This document shows positions 7,659-16,147 of a stretch of DNA of 51,307 bases, one piece after another (positions within the stretch are counted from its first letter, which is position 1; the number at the start of each line of letters is the position of its first letter). The DNA comes from Eubacteriaceae bacterium (lineage in GTDB: Bacteria > Bacillota > Clostridia > Eubacteriales > Anaerofustaceae). The notes under the pieces were generated by a model. It made no database searches and was not told where the DNA came from. It was given only the letters and a program-made list of their open reading frames with translations. Location of the stretch: contig JAFXKY010000069.1 in the NCBI GenBank assembly GCA_017531485.1, positions 1 through 51,307 on the forward strand, given 5' to 3'. A program made the position numbers and the translations under genes.

Positions 7659-10445
7659 ATGAAAAAAGACAAAAGTTCTCTTCCCGCTGTGACAGACGAT
7701 AACGATAAATCCCTGAAGGCAGTCAAAGCCAAAAAGGTTAAAGTGCCTAAACAGAAAAAAGGTGTACAGTGGTGGAAAAAGACGATCCTCGTTCTTTTCT
7801 TCCTCGGTTGCATCGTAGGGCTTATCGGACTCGGCGTCGTCGCAACGGTAATGATGCAGGCGCCGCCGCTTGACGTTACAAAGTTCGAGTTCACGGCACC
7901 GACCATGGTATATGACATCAACGGAGATGAATATCAGGAACTTGAAGCTACAGAAAAACGTGAACCGGTTACCATCGAGGAGATTCCCGAAATGGTACAG
8001 CTCGCGTTCATCGCCATGGAAGACCAGAGATTCTATTCTCACTTCGGCGTAGACATCCGCGGAACGGGTAAAGCCATCGTATCTGTTCTTACGACAGGTT
8101 CCACCGACGGCCCCGGCGGAAGTACCATCACTCAGCAGCTCATCAAGCTCACCCACCTTTCAAGTGAAACAAAGATTTCAAGAAAGCTTATGGAATGGCG
8201 ACTTGCGTATGAAGCGGAAAAGGTAGTTTCAAAGCGCGCCATCATGGAAGCATATCTCAATGAAGTCAATATGCGACACACATGGGGTATTCAGTCCGCT
8301 GCGAAATTCTATTTCGGAAAAGACGTTTCCGAGCTTTCCGTAGCGCAGAGCGCAGTTCTCGTTTCCATCATCAACAACCCGACATGGTACGACCCGTATG
8401 ATTACGAAAAAGATGAAAACGGCGATACTTATATTGTAAAAGAAAAGCTTAAAGACGGAACGATCCTCGTCGGACACGACGGCGACAACCGCGAAAGAGC
8501 GAAACTCGTCGTTGAAAAGATGCATGAGCTCGGATATATCAGCGACAGGGAATTTGAGATCGCAACAGACGAACTCGACAACAACAAGATCGCCCTCATC
8601 CTTCCGGAATACTCTTCAACGTATACATACTTCACCGATGCCGTATACAGCGAAGTCCTCGATGATCTTATGGATGAGTACGCATATTCTTATCAGGATG
8701 CTGCGGACCTTCTCCTCAACGGCGGTCTGAAAATCTACTCAACGGTAGACCCCATTATCCAGAACGCCCTTGAAGAACAGGCATCAAAATCATCCAACTT
8801 CCCCGCACAGTCAGATTCAGCAAAAGCTGCATCCAAGAAGCTTACACAAAAGACAGGTGAAGAAGTCAACTATATCGTTCAGGTCGGCGGTACGGTAATT
8901 GAAAACGAAACAGGTTACGTTGTCGGCATCATCGGCGGCAGGGAAAAGACAGGCTCTCTCTCACTCAACCGTGCCCTCCGTCAGTTCCAGATCGGTTCAA
9001 CGGCAAAACCCCTTACGGTTTATTCCCCCGGCGTTGATACGGGTATCCTCACTCTTGCGAGTACTTTCAATAACGTAAGAATGACATTCGGCTCATGGCG
9101 AGTTGTTAATACTCCGTCGACATATACGGGCATGATGTCAGTAAGGGATGCTATCGTCGGATCAGTAAACATCGTTGCAGTTCTCGCGCAGAAGAAAGTC
9201 GGCGTTGAGCTCTCGGCAGAGTACGGCGAAAAATTCGGCCTTGAGATCATCCGTGAAGGTGCTGCAAACGACATGAACTCCTCAGCAATGGCTCTCGGCG
9301 GATATACTTACGGACAGACACCGCTTGCACTTACAAGCGCTTATACGACATTCCCCAACGGCGGTTACAGAGTAACACCGACGTTCTACACAAGAGTTGA
9401 AGACTCCAACGGTACTGTCATCCTCGAAGCAGATCAGGAAACGATTCAGGTTATCAGCGAAGATACTGCATGGCTCATTACAAGCTGCCTACGTCAGGTA
9501 GTCCGCGGCGGTACGACAACAAGAAGCGTCCCCGGCCAGCAGATGGGCGGTAAGACAGGTACCACAGACTCCAATACGGTAACGTGGTTTGCCGGCTTCA
9601 CACCGAAATACACAGGCGCATTCTGGTACGGATATGACGAACAGAGAGTATCTGTAGATGGCAGGACATATAATCTCCGCGTCGGCATCGGCGGCGGTGG
9701 ATCACGCAGCCCATCTCAGTTCTGGGAAAAGGTATTCCGTCAGTTCTATGACGAAAAGAACCTCAAAAACGCAAACCTTCCGGGCAAACCTGCGAATGTA
9801 TATTCCGCAAGTGTGGATGCCGTTTCAGGAAAGGCACCGACGGATCTTACGGAAAAAGACCCGAGAGGAAGCCAGATCGTGACGGAATATTTCGCAAAGG
9901 GAACATATCCGTCGGAAGAAGACGATATGCATCAGGAAATGGATCTTTGTGTCGTTACGGGCGAACTTCCGAATGAACACTGCGTAACGGAAAAGAAAGT
10001 TGTCGTCGTAAAAGATGCTGAAAAGCTCTACCCTGCAGGAACGAGAGTAACAGGCAGCAATTACGGCTCAAAAGAAAAGAAGGTCAAACCGCCGACAGAT
10101 GTCTGTACGGTCTGCACAGCTTCGGGAACAGTTGAAAGCCTCGTATTCTCAACGAGATATGCATCCAACTCACCGACAAACAAGATCGTCCTCACCAAGG
10201 GCGAATCCACGACGCTTTACCTCAAAGCTGTAAAACGTGACGGTTCCGTAAGCAACATTACGACAGAAACTCCGTCATACTCAACGAGAGATTCATCGAT
10301 CTGTAATGTTTCAAGAGATTCTGCAGGAGTGACGATCACAGGCGTATCGGCAGGTACGACCACAGTCACTGCGAGAGTGACGTACTTCCTCGGCACATCC
10401 GCGGAATATACAGTAACGAGATCCATCATCGTTCAGGTAAAATAA
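7659..10445 (+). CDS. Class A penicillin-binding protein (PBP1A-type) with C-terminal Ig-like domain
   Basis: 928 residues, longer than a typical PBP1A. A basic cytosolic tail is followed by one membrane helix (about 42-66). The glycosyltransferase (GT51) domain shows EDQRFYSHFG with catalytic Glu121, GGSTITQQL near 153-161 and the KLMEWRLA motif. The transpeptidase domain shows the acylated Ser447 in STAK (447-450), SVN (502-504) and KTGT (from Lys632). Residues about 845-928 resemble a bacterial Ig-like (Big_2) fold, with TLYLKAVKRDG and VTITGVSAGTTTVTA phrases. It polymerises and cross-links peptidoglycan at the outer membrane face. AAGGAGG lies 6 nt before the ATG and a terminator follows. 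Confidence 0.96.
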   Translation: MKKDKSSLPAVTDDNDKSLKAVKAKKVKVPKQKKGVQWWKKTILVLFFLGCIVGLIGLGVVATVMMQAPPLDVTKFEFTAPTMVYDINGDEYQELEATEKREPVTIEEIPEMVQLAFIAMEDQRFYSHFGVDIRGTGKAIVSVLTTGSTDGPGGSTITQQLIKLTHLSSETKISRKLMEWRLAYEAEKVVSKRAIMEAYLNEVNMRHTWGIQSAAKFYFGKDVSELSVAQSAVLVSIINNPTWYDPYDYEKDENGDTYIVKEKLKDGTILVGHDGDNRERAKLVVEKMHELGYISDREFEIATDELDNNKIALILPEYSSTYTYFTDAVYSEVLDDLMDEYAYSYQDAADLLLNGGLKIYSTVDPIIQNALEEQASKSSNFPAQSDSAKAASKKLTQKTGEEVNYIVQVGGTVIENETGYVVGIIGGREKTGSLSLNRALRQFQIGSTAKPLTVYSPGVDTGILTLASTFNNVRMTFGSWRVVNTPSTYTGMMSVRDAIVGSVNIVAVLAQKKVGVELSAEYGEKFGLEIIREGAANDMNSSAMALGGYTYGQTPLALTSAYTTFPNGGYRVTPTFYTRVEDSNGTVILEADQETIQVISEDTAWLITSCLRQVVRGGTTTRSVPGQQMGGKTGTTDSNTVTWFAGFTPKYTGAFWYGYDEQRVSVDGRTYNLRVGIGGGGSRSPSQFWEKVFRQFYDEKNLKNANLPGKPANVYSASVDAVSGKAPTDLTEKDPRGSQIVTEYFAKGTYPSEEDDMHQEMDLCVVTGELPNEHCVTEKKVVVVKDAEKLYPAGTRVTGSNYGSKEKKVKPPTDVCTVCTASGTVESLVFSTRYASNSPTNKIVLTKGESTTLYLKAVKRDGSVSNITTETPSYSTRDSSICNVSRDSAGVTITGVSAGTTTVTARVTYFLGTSAEYTVTRSIIVQVK

Positions 10446-10458
10446 TGATTTTTATAAA

Positions 10459-10482
10459 AACTCCGGGAAACCGGAGTTTTTA
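10459..10482 (+). terminator. Terminator after the PBP gene
   Basis: AACTCCGG/CCGGAGTT stem with a GAAA loop and a T-run. Confidence 0.85.
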
Positions 10483-10483
10483 T

Positions 10484-10511
10484 TGATATTGCAAAAATAA
10501 TTATCTATACT
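10484..10511 (+). promoter_or_regulatory. Possible promoter for the 129-residue membrane protein
   Basis: TTGATA (10484-10489), 16-nt spacer, TATACT (10506-10511), directly after the upstream terminator. Confidence 0.45.
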
Positions 10512-10543
10512 GTATTTAACAAACCTGCCTGAGGAGATCATCC

Positions 10544-10933
10544 ATGAAAAAATACAGTCCTTCTCAAAACCTGTATGTCGACCTTCATAAAAAGATAAGA
10601 AAAATAATATATCTGTTTTTGTCGCTGAATATGCTTTTGTTTACTGTTTTCGGAAACTGCGCTGTGGACGGGGTAAATCTCAGGATTCTGTTTATTATCC
10701 TGTCGGTGTTGTTTTTGTTTCTTGCATATTCCTCAAAAAAGACCGATCTGACGATGGCGGGAAACATATCTGACGCTGTAATATGGATGATCATAACCAT
10801 CTGTGTCGGACACTTCTTTGACTTTCAATTTATGTATGTCGTCTTTATCATTGAAATTGTCATACTTGTCGGGATATTGGTAAATGATGATCATGTAAAA
10901 CATGTACTAAGAAAATATAATAGCAGAAAGTGA
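10544..10933 (+). CDS. Small multi-pass membrane protein, unknown function
   Basis: 129 residues. Four hydrophobic segments can be drawn (about 20-38, 46-62, 74-92, 93-111), with a basic N-terminus and a basic C-terminal tail (KHVLRKYNSRK). No motif links it to a known family. GAGGAGA lies 7 nt before the ATG, and its own promoter follows the PBP terminator, so it is probably a separate unit. Codon use is more AT-rich than in the PBP gene. Confidence 0.7.
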   Translation: MKKYSPSQNLYVDLHKKIRKIIYLFLSLNMLLFTVFGNCAVDGVNLRILFIILSVLFLFLAYSSKKTDLTMAGNISDAVIWMIITICVGHFFDFQFMYVVFIIEIVILVGILVNDDHVKHVLRKYNSRK

Positions 10934-11029
10934 TGTTGATGCGTTTTATATTAAAAATTCATCGCAAAAACCTGCTGTGAAATGAGCCGTTTCATATCAA
11001 AATTTATCATTAAAAATAATCGTAAAATG

Positions 11030-11096
11030 AAAAAGAGCCGTCAGGCTCTTCACGAATCGTATTGAACAAAAAAGAAAATGGTCGGAATGAGAGGAT
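11030..11096 (-). repeat. Duplicate of tRNA-Pro 3' end plus downstream terminator (copy A)
   Basis: Nearly identical to 11231-11298 (about 67 bases; differences are two substitutions and one A). On the minus strand it carries the last ~18 nt of tRNA-Pro (part of the T stem, the acceptor 3' strand and CCA), the same spacer, and a terminator stem (11033-11039 with 11044-11050) with a T-run. It is therefore an orphan tRNA 3' end. Between the copies (11097-11230) lies a 134-base segment with no gene. Confidence 0.85.
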
Positions 11097-11230
11097 GCAG
11101 CCCATCGCGGTGCTCGGTCTGCCGCGCTCGTCGACGCTGCGCTTACACTCCTCACGCACTCGGCTAAAAACGATTATCAATCGTTTTATTAACGCCTCGG
11201 ACCTTCTCAATGTTCGAATCCTCCCGAAAT
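11097..11230. other. Gene-free segment between the two tRNA-Pro 3'-end copies
   Basis: Noticeably GC-rich in its left half. It contains the inverted repeat AAACGAT...ATCGTTT near 11167-11187 and, on the plus strand near 11213, a T-arm-like GTTCGAATCCTCC phrase resembling tRNA sequence although no tRNA can be folded around it. Short open frames cross it, but none has a ribosome site. Confidence 0.5.
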
Positions 11231-11298
11231 AAAAAGAGCCGTCAGGCCCTTCATGAATCGTATTGAACAAAAAAAGAAAATGGTCGGAATGAGAGGAT
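11231..11298 (-). repeat. tRNA-Pro 3' end and terminator (copy B, native)
   Basis: The native partner of copy A: the 3' end of the intact tRNA-Pro gene, its spacer and its terminator (stem 11234-11240 with 11245-11251, one G-U pair on the minus strand, then five T). Confidence 0.85.
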
Positions 11299-11357
11299 TC
11301 GAACCTCCGGCCTCTTGGTCCCGAACCAAGCGCTCTACCAAGCTGAGCCACATCCCG
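11281..11357 (-). tRNA. tRNA-Pro (anticodon CGG)
   Basis: 77 nt including an encoded CCA (11281-11283). Acceptor stem CGGGATG/CATTCCG, D arm GCTC AGCTTGGTA GAGC, anticodon stem CTTGG/CCAAG with loop TTCGGGA, T arm GGAGG TTCGAAT CCTCT. The loop gives anticodon CGG, reading CCG proline codons. It has a consensus promoter 12 nt upstream and a terminator downstream. Confidence 0.95.
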
Positions 11358-11368
11358 ACGCAAGACAT

Positions 11369-11397
11369 ATTGTAACACAGTGCCCTGAAAATGTCAA
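11369..11397 (-). promoter_or_regulatory. Consensus promoter of tRNA-Pro
   Basis: Minus strand TTGACA (11392-11397), 17-nt spacer, TACAAT (11369-11374). Confidence 0.85.
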
Positions 11398-11464
11398 ACA
11401 CTTTTTTCACTTTTTCATAAAAAATTTTCAGCGAAGAATAGTACGGAAAATTTTGTGAATTGCG

Positions 11465-11493
11465 TTGACAAATCAGGGGGAAATTTGTATAAT
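11465..11493 (+). promoter_or_regulatory. Consensus sigma-A promoter of the hisS-aspS T-box transcript
   Basis: Perfect TTGACA (11465-11470), 17-nt spacer, perfect TATAAT (11488-11493). It starts the T-box leader. Confidence 0.9.
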
Positions 11494-11504
11494 TATCTGA
11501 CAAA

Positions 11505-11755
11505 TACTTAATAATACGCTATGAAGAGGGAGTAATCTGACGTATCGTATCAGGGAGGACGGGTCGTGACTGAAAGCCTGTCTTATGAAAAACGGATGAA
11601 AGACACTCGGAGCTTCGGACGGGAACAGAGTACTTTCCGACGTATTGCGGCGTTAACGCTTACTAAAGAGGGCTACAAAGACTTTTAGTCAATCAGGGTG
11701 GCACCGCGGGCTATGCTCGTCCCTGACACGGATTTATTCCATGTCAGTTTTTTTT
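11505..11755 (+). ncRNA. T-box riboswitch leader of hisS-aspS
   Basis: The hallmark T-box AGGGTGGCACCGCGGG is at 11695-11710. Stem I carries the usual AGTAA and GACTGAAAGCC...ATGAAAAACGG phrases. The specifier position, judged from the following ACTCGGAGC, reads GAC (Asp, 11602-11604); shifted two bases it reads CAC (His, 11604-11606). The terminator stem is 11723-11731 with 11739-11747 followed by a run of T; CCCT at 11721-11724 can instead pair with AGGG of the T-box to antiterminate. Uncharged tRNA would thus raise hisS-aspS expression. Confidence 0.95.
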
Positions 11756-11782
11756 ATACTGAATTTGGAGGGAAAAGGAAAA

Positions 11783-13045
11783 ATGAGTAACAAGATATAT
11801 GCGCCTAAAGGGACAAATGATATTTTGCCGGAAAATATCCCCCTTTGGGAGAAAATTGAAAATGCGGCAAAGGACATAGCAGGCCGCTATGGTTTCAAAC
11901 AGATCCGCACTCCGGAATTTGAAAGCACAAACCTCTTCGAGAGAGGTGTCGGCGATACTACTGACATCGTCCAGAAGGAAATGTATACTTTTACGCACCG
12001 CGGCAAGGAATCTCTTACCCTCAAGCCGGAAGGAACGGCTCCTGTCGTAAGAAGTTTCATTGAAAACGGTATGTCAAGCGCAGCACAGCCTGTGAAGCTC
12101 TTTTATCTCACAAACTGCTTCCGCTGCGAAAATCCGCAGAAGGGCAGATACCGTCAGTTCCACCAGTTCGGCATCGAAGTTTTCGGAGCCGAAGATGCAT
12201 CAAGTGATGCGGAAGTAATCAGCGTGGCTTATGAATTCTTAAAGGAACTTGGAATCAAGGACGTCGTTGCTAAAGTAAACTCCGTCGGATGCCCCACATG
12301 CAGAAAGAATTATTATGAAAAATTAAAGGCATTCATATCTCCCAAGCTTGATAAGCTCTGCGATGACTGCAAGAACCGCTTTGAAAAGAACCCCATGCGC
12401 CTTATTGACTGTAAGGTTGAAACATGTAAGGAACACATTCAGGGCGCTCCTCTCATGATCGACAATCTCTGCACAGACTGCAAGGATCATTTCGAAAAAG
12501 TCAAGGAATATCTCGACGCTATGGAAGTTGAATATGAAGTTGACCCGACGATCGTAAGGGGACTTGATTATTACACAAACACAGCATTCGAATTCATCCC
12601 CAAAGATAACACAAAATCTCAGGCTGCTATCGGCGCAGGTGGAAGATATAACGGCCTTGTTGAAACTCTCGGCGGACCGAAGACTGCAGGCATCGGGCTT
12701 GCGATGGGCATCGAAAGAATCCTCATCCAGCTCGAAGAACAGGGAATTACATTCCCCCTCGAAAATGTGACGGATCTTTATATCGCTCCCATGGGTGAGG
12801 CAGCAAAGACAACAGCCCTTAAATATGCGACAATAATGAGAAGGGAAGGTTTTATCGTACAGACAGACGTGATGAACCGTTCTCTCAAGGCGCAGATGAA
12901 ATATGCTGACAAGATCAATGCAAAATACGTCGCAATGATCGGCGATGAAGAGCTCGAAAAAGGCGTTCTTCTCGTAAGGGATATGCAGACCAAGGAACAG
13001 ACGGAAGTTGCTTTTGGCGACCTTCCGGGCTTTTTAAGGAAATAA
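11783..13045 (+). CDS. hisS: Histidyl-tRNA synthetase
   Basis: 420 residues from the ATG at 11783, chosen over an in-frame ATG at 11741 because that one lies in the T-box terminator while GGAGGG stands 10 nt before 11783. Class II synthetase: motif 2 region YLTNCFRCENPQKGRYRQFHQFGIE, histidine A box RGLDYYT and GAGGRYNGL, plus the LKPEGTAPVVR phrase. A Cys-rich insertion (CPTCRKNYY, CDDCK, CTDCK) is typical of many Firmicute HisRS. It charges tRNA-His in the cytosol. aspS follows after 19 nt; both are under the T-box. Confidence 0.98.
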   Translation: MSNKIYAPKGTNDILPENIPLWEKIENAAKDIAGRYGFKQIRTPEFESTNLFERGVGDTTDIVQKEMYTFTHRGKESLTLKPEGTAPVVRSFIENGMSSAAQPVKLFYLTNCFRCENPQKGRYRQFHQFGIEVFGAEDASSDAEVISVAYEFLKELGIKDVVAKVNSVGCPTCRKNYYEKLKAFISPKLDKLCDDCKNRFEKNPMRLIDCKVETCKEHIQGAPLMIDNLCTDCKDHFEKVKEYLDAMEVEYEVDPTIVRGLDYYTNTAFEFIPKDNTKSQAAIGAGGRYNGLVETLGGPKTAGIGLAMGIERILIQLEEQGITFPLENVTDLYIAPMGEAAKTTALKYATIMRREGFIVQTDVMNRSLKAQMKYADKINAKYVAMIGDEELEKGVLLVRDMQTKEQTEVAFGDLPGFLRK

Positions 13046-13064
13046 TACAAAAGGAGAATACACT

Positions 13065-14840
13065 ATGTCAAAAACATCATATAGAACACATATGTGCGCT
13101 CAGCTTACGGAAGCAAACGTCGGCGAACACGTCATCCTTTCCGGCTGGGCTCAGAAAATGAGAGACCTCGGCGGAGTTATCTTCATTCAGCTCCGTGACC
13201 GTTCAGGCATCATTCAGGTTACATTCAACGACGAATGTGACAAAGCTGTTTTTGAAACAGCTTCAACAGTAAGAAGTGAATACGTTATCCAGATCGAAGG
13301 TAAGGTTACAATGAGGGATGAAAGCAACTTCAATACAAACATCCCCACAGGCAAGATCGAGATCATCTGCGAAAAGATCAATATCCTCGATTCAGCAAAC
13401 ACACCGCCGATCTATATCGAAGATGATGATACGGTAAACGAAAGCCTCAGACTTAAATACCGTTACCTTGACCTCAGAAAGCCTTCTATGCAGCAGAAGC
13501 TCATCACGCGTCATAAAACGGCTCAGGTAGTCAGAAACTTCCTTTCAAACGAAGGCTTCCTGGAAATCGAAACACCGTACCTCACAAAACCGACTCCGGA
13601 AGGCGCAAGAGACTTCCTCGTGCCGAGCCGTGTTCAGCAGGGCAACTTCTTCGCTCTCCCGCAATCACCACAGATCTTCAAACAGATCCTTATGGTAAGC
13701 GGAATGGACAGATACTTCCAGCTCGCAAAATGCTTCCGTGACGAAGACCTCCGTCAGGACAGACAGCCGGAATTCACACAGATCGACATGGAACTCTCAT
13801 TCGTTGAACCGGAAGACATCATGGACATCAACGAAAGACTTATCTATACAGTATTCAAGGAAATCAAAGGCTATGAGATCAGCCTCCCGCTTCCGAGAAT
13901 GACATGGCAGGAAGCTATGGACCGCTTCGGCAGCGACAAACCGGACCTTCGCTTCGGAATGGAACTCTGTGACATTACTGACATCGTCAAAGACTGCGAA
14001 TTCAACGCATTCGCGTCAAACTGTAAAAAAGGCCATAGCGTAAGAGCGATCGTAGCAAAAGGCGCAGGGGATAAACTCAGCAGAAAAGAAATCGACGCAC
14101 TCGGCGAATTCGTAAAAGATTTCGGCGCTAAGGGACTTGCATGGTTCGTAATTCAGGAAGGCAACGTAAAATCTCCTGTTGCTAAATTCCTCAAGGAAGA
14201 AGAGTTAAACGCTATCTTTGAAAAAACAGGCGCAGAAGTCGGCGACGCTCTCTTTGTTGTTGGCGACAAGAATACAGTAGTTTACAACGCCCTCGGTCAG
14301 TTAAGACTCCAGCTTGCGAAGAAACTCAATATCCCCATGAAGGAAGGATATGAATTCTTATGGGTAACAGACTTCCCGATGTTCGAATATGACGAAGAAG
14401 ACGGAAGATATTACGCTATGCACCATCCGTTCACATCTCCGAGAGTTGAACATCTCGACATGATGGAAACAGAACCGGATAAAGTACTTGCAAAAGCATA
14501 TGACCTCGTAGTAAACGGCATGGAACTCGGCGGCGGCAGCATCCGTATCCACTCAAGAGACGTTCAGGCGAGAGTATTCAAGGCTATGGGCTTTACGGAA
14601 GAAGAAGCTGAACTCAAATTCGGATTCCTCCTCGAAGCTCTTAAATACGGCACACCTCCCCACGGCGGACTTGCATTCGGTATGGACAGACTTATGATGA
14701 TCCTTACTGATTCTGACAACATCCGTGACGTAATCGCATTCCCGAAAACACAGAACCACGGTTGCCTTATGTCAGAAGCTCCGGCGGTTGCTGACCTTGC
14801 AGCTCTGGAAGAACTCGGAATCAGGGTTATCAGAAGATAA
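13065..14840 (+). CDS. aspS: Aspartyl-tRNA synthetase
   Basis: 591 residues, the usual bacterial length. N-terminal OB-fold anticodon-binding domain (GWAQKMRDLGGVIFIQLRDR), class II core with FLEIETPYLTKPTPEGARDFLVPSR, the motif 2 phrase CFRDEDLRQDRQPEFTQID, a GAD insertion in the middle, and motif 3 GMDRLMMIL near the C-terminus. It charges tRNA-Asp; whether it also charges tRNA-Asn cannot be decided here, and no gatCAB is in the window. AAAGGAG stands 9 nt before the ATG. The hisS-aspS order is common in Firmicutes. Confidence 0.98.
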   Translation: MSKTSYRTHMCAQLTEANVGEHVILSGWAQKMRDLGGVIFIQLRDRSGIIQVTFNDECDKAVFETASTVRSEYVIQIEGKVTMRDESNFNTNIPTGKIEIICEKINILDSANTPPIYIEDDDTVNESLRLKYRYLDLRKPSMQQKLITRHKTAQVVRNFLSNEGFLEIETPYLTKPTPEGARDFLVPSRVQQGNFFALPQSPQIFKQILMVSGMDRYFQLAKCFRDEDLRQDRQPEFTQIDMELSFVEPEDIMDINERLIYTVFKEIKGYEISLPLPRMTWQEAMDRFGSDKPDLRFGMELCDITDIVKDCEFNAFASNCKKGHSVRAIVAKGAGDKLSRKEIDALGEFVKDFGAKGLAWFVIQEGNVKSPVAKFLKEEELNAIFEKTGAEVGDALFVVGDKNTVVYNALGQLRLQLAKKLNIPMKEGYEFLWVTDFPMFEYDEEDGRYYAMHHPFTSPRVEHLDMMETEPDKVLAKAYDLVVNGMELGGGSIRIHSRDVQARVFKAMGFTEEEAELKFGFLLEALKYGTPPHGGLAFGMDRLMMILTDSDNIRDVIAFPKTQNHGCLMSEAPAVADLAALEELGIRVIRR

Positions 14841-14866
14841 TTTGTTTCACTTTAAAGGAGGTTTTC

Positions 14867-15226
14867 ATGGACGCGAAATTAAGAGCTCTTCTTGTTAATT
14901 GCGATATTGGCGGAATCAGGGATTATTTTGCGGAAAAGGAAATGGAGTACTACGAATGTGACCTTCAGGACATCGTAGTCAGCCTTGAAAGCGATATCCC
15001 GCAGTACGACTGCCTTGTGGAAAGCCTCGGCATTGATAACCGTACAATATCCGCAGACCTGTTTACGGATAACAAAGCCATGTACAGCATCAATGCGTAT
15101 ACGACAGACGTTCCGGAACTTTACTTTATAGTAACGGAAGAATTCGGCCTTGACGACGGGTACGGCGTTGTGAATGAACTCAGATTTACTTCTGATATAG
15201 CAGGCTTTATCACCAATCATCAATAA
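14867..15226 (+). CDS. Small acidic protein of unknown function
   Basis: 119 residues with no family I recognise, no signal peptide and no membrane segment. Acidic and probably a compact cytosolic alpha/beta protein. AAAGGAGG lies 7 nt before the ATG, and the gene starts 26 nt after aspS with a strong terminator at its end, so it belongs to the T-box-controlled transcript. That position is the only hint to its role. Confidence 0.8.
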   Translation: MDAKLRALLVNCDIGGIRDYFAEKEMEYYECDLQDIVVSLESDIPQYDCLVESLGIDNRTISADLFTDNKAMYSINAYTTDVPELYFIVTEEFGLDDGYGVVNELRFTSDIAGFITNHQ

Positions 15227-15232
15227 AACAAA

Positions 15233-15268
15233 ATGCAGACACTGATTATGTAGTGTCTGCATTTTTTA
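15233..15268 (+). terminator. Terminator of the hisS-aspS operon
   Basis: Perfect 11-bp stem ATGCAGACACT/AGTGTCTGCAT (15233-15243 with 15252-15262) followed by T-run. Confidence 0.9.
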
Positions 15269-15271
15269 TTC

Positions 15272-16033
15272 CTACCTCTTTTTATATACAACAATATCCG
15301 CATCTTTCCCGCCTTCACCATACGTGCAGACAAGGATGAAATCCATATTCGCAACGATTCCGAAACATCTGTCTCCGCCGAATTCACATTCAAGCTCGTT
15401 TCCGAGATATGTCGCATTGTCATCAAGAAACTTTACCTTATTTCCGCCGGGAAGAGTATATTCGGGATTGACGAACTTCCCGACAAGTGCGTTGAGATTT
15501 CTGACATGGGGAAGTCCTTCGATTTTAAGAGCGTTTATCTCACCGATGAGCTTTTCCTTGAACTCCTCAAAATGATCTTCTCCGAGACTTTCGTATCTTT
15601 TCCAGTAGTTAAGCTTCGGGAGCATCTCCTGCATATACGCTCTTAATTCTTCCTCTGAGTGATTTTCATCAACCATGTGTGGAATGCAGTATTCAATGAG
15701 CGTGTCCATGTCCGTGTATGTGTATTCCCCGTCGGTATAACACCACTTGCAGTATTCTTCGTTAAACATCCCATCTTCTTCCTTGCTGATGATCTCATCT
15801 TCAAGCGGCATCCCGCAGCACTGACATATGAGCTTTCTCGGAGAGCCTAAAAGAGTATTTACGGAAACATCGAAGAGTTTTGATAAAAGGAGTAACGTTT
15901 CCGTGTTCGGTGTCGTTTCTCCCGTTTCCCAACGTGATACGGCCTGACGTGTGACGAAAAGCTTTTCCGCAAGTTCTTCCTGGGAAAATTTTGCTTTTGT
16001 TCTCAGTCCGAGGATGATGTCTTTTGTTTTCAT
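15272..16033 (-). CDS. XRE-family transcriptional regulator with zinc ribbon
   Basis: 253 residues. Helix-turn-helix at about 5-60 (FSQEELAEKLFVTRQAVSRWETGETTP). A zinc-ribbon-like domain follows at about 70-165 with CQCCGMPL and YCKWCYTDG, the four cysteines expected for one zinc. The C-terminal ~80 residues look like a small beta-rich domain ending in DADIVVYKKR. Such HTH-ribbon fusions are common in Clostridia but their ligands are mostly unknown. GGAGG precedes the ATG. The promoter contains a dyad that may be its own operator. Confidence 0.88.
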   Translation of the reverse strand: MKTKDIILGLRTKAKFSQEELAEKLFVTRQAVSRWETGETTPNTETLLLLSKLFDVSVNTLLGSPRKLICQCCGMPLEDEIISKEEDGMFNEEYCKWCYTDGEYTYTDMDTLIEYCIPHMVDENHSEEELRAYMQEMLPKLNYWKRYESLGEDHFEEFKEKLIGEINALKIEGLPHVRNLNALVGKFVNPEYTLPGGNKVKFLDDNATYLGNELECEFGGDRCFGIVANMDFILVCTYGEGGKDADIVVYKKR

Positions 16034-16060
16034 ATTTTCCTCCGCATAGTTTGTATGTTT

Positions 16061-16089
16061 ATTATATGACTCTCATATGAATATGTAAA
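16061..16089 (-). promoter_or_regulatory. Promoter with dyad upstream of the XRE regulator
   Basis: Minus strand TTTACA (16084-16089), 17-nt spacer, TATAAT (16061-16066). The dyad ATATGA-ctc-TCATAT (16064-16078) overlaps the -10 and spacer, fitting an autoregulatory operator. Confidence 0.6.
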
Positions 16090-16106
16090 GAAACAGCCCG
16101 TTGCAT

Positions 16107-16136
16107 AAAAAAAGAAGAAGGCATGTGCCTTCTTCT
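16107..16136 (-). terminator. Terminator of UroD-like paralog 1
   Basis: Perfect 11-bp stem AGAAGAAGGCA/TGCCTTCTTCT and, on the minus strand, a run of T. Confidence 0.9.
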
Positions 16137-16147
16137 GAAAACTCAAA

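Noticed and set aside
11010-11503. Minus-strand frames of 98-122 residues
   Set aside because: They cross the tRNA-Pro gene and its duplicated 3' end; such tRNA-derived frames are a usual annotation artefact.
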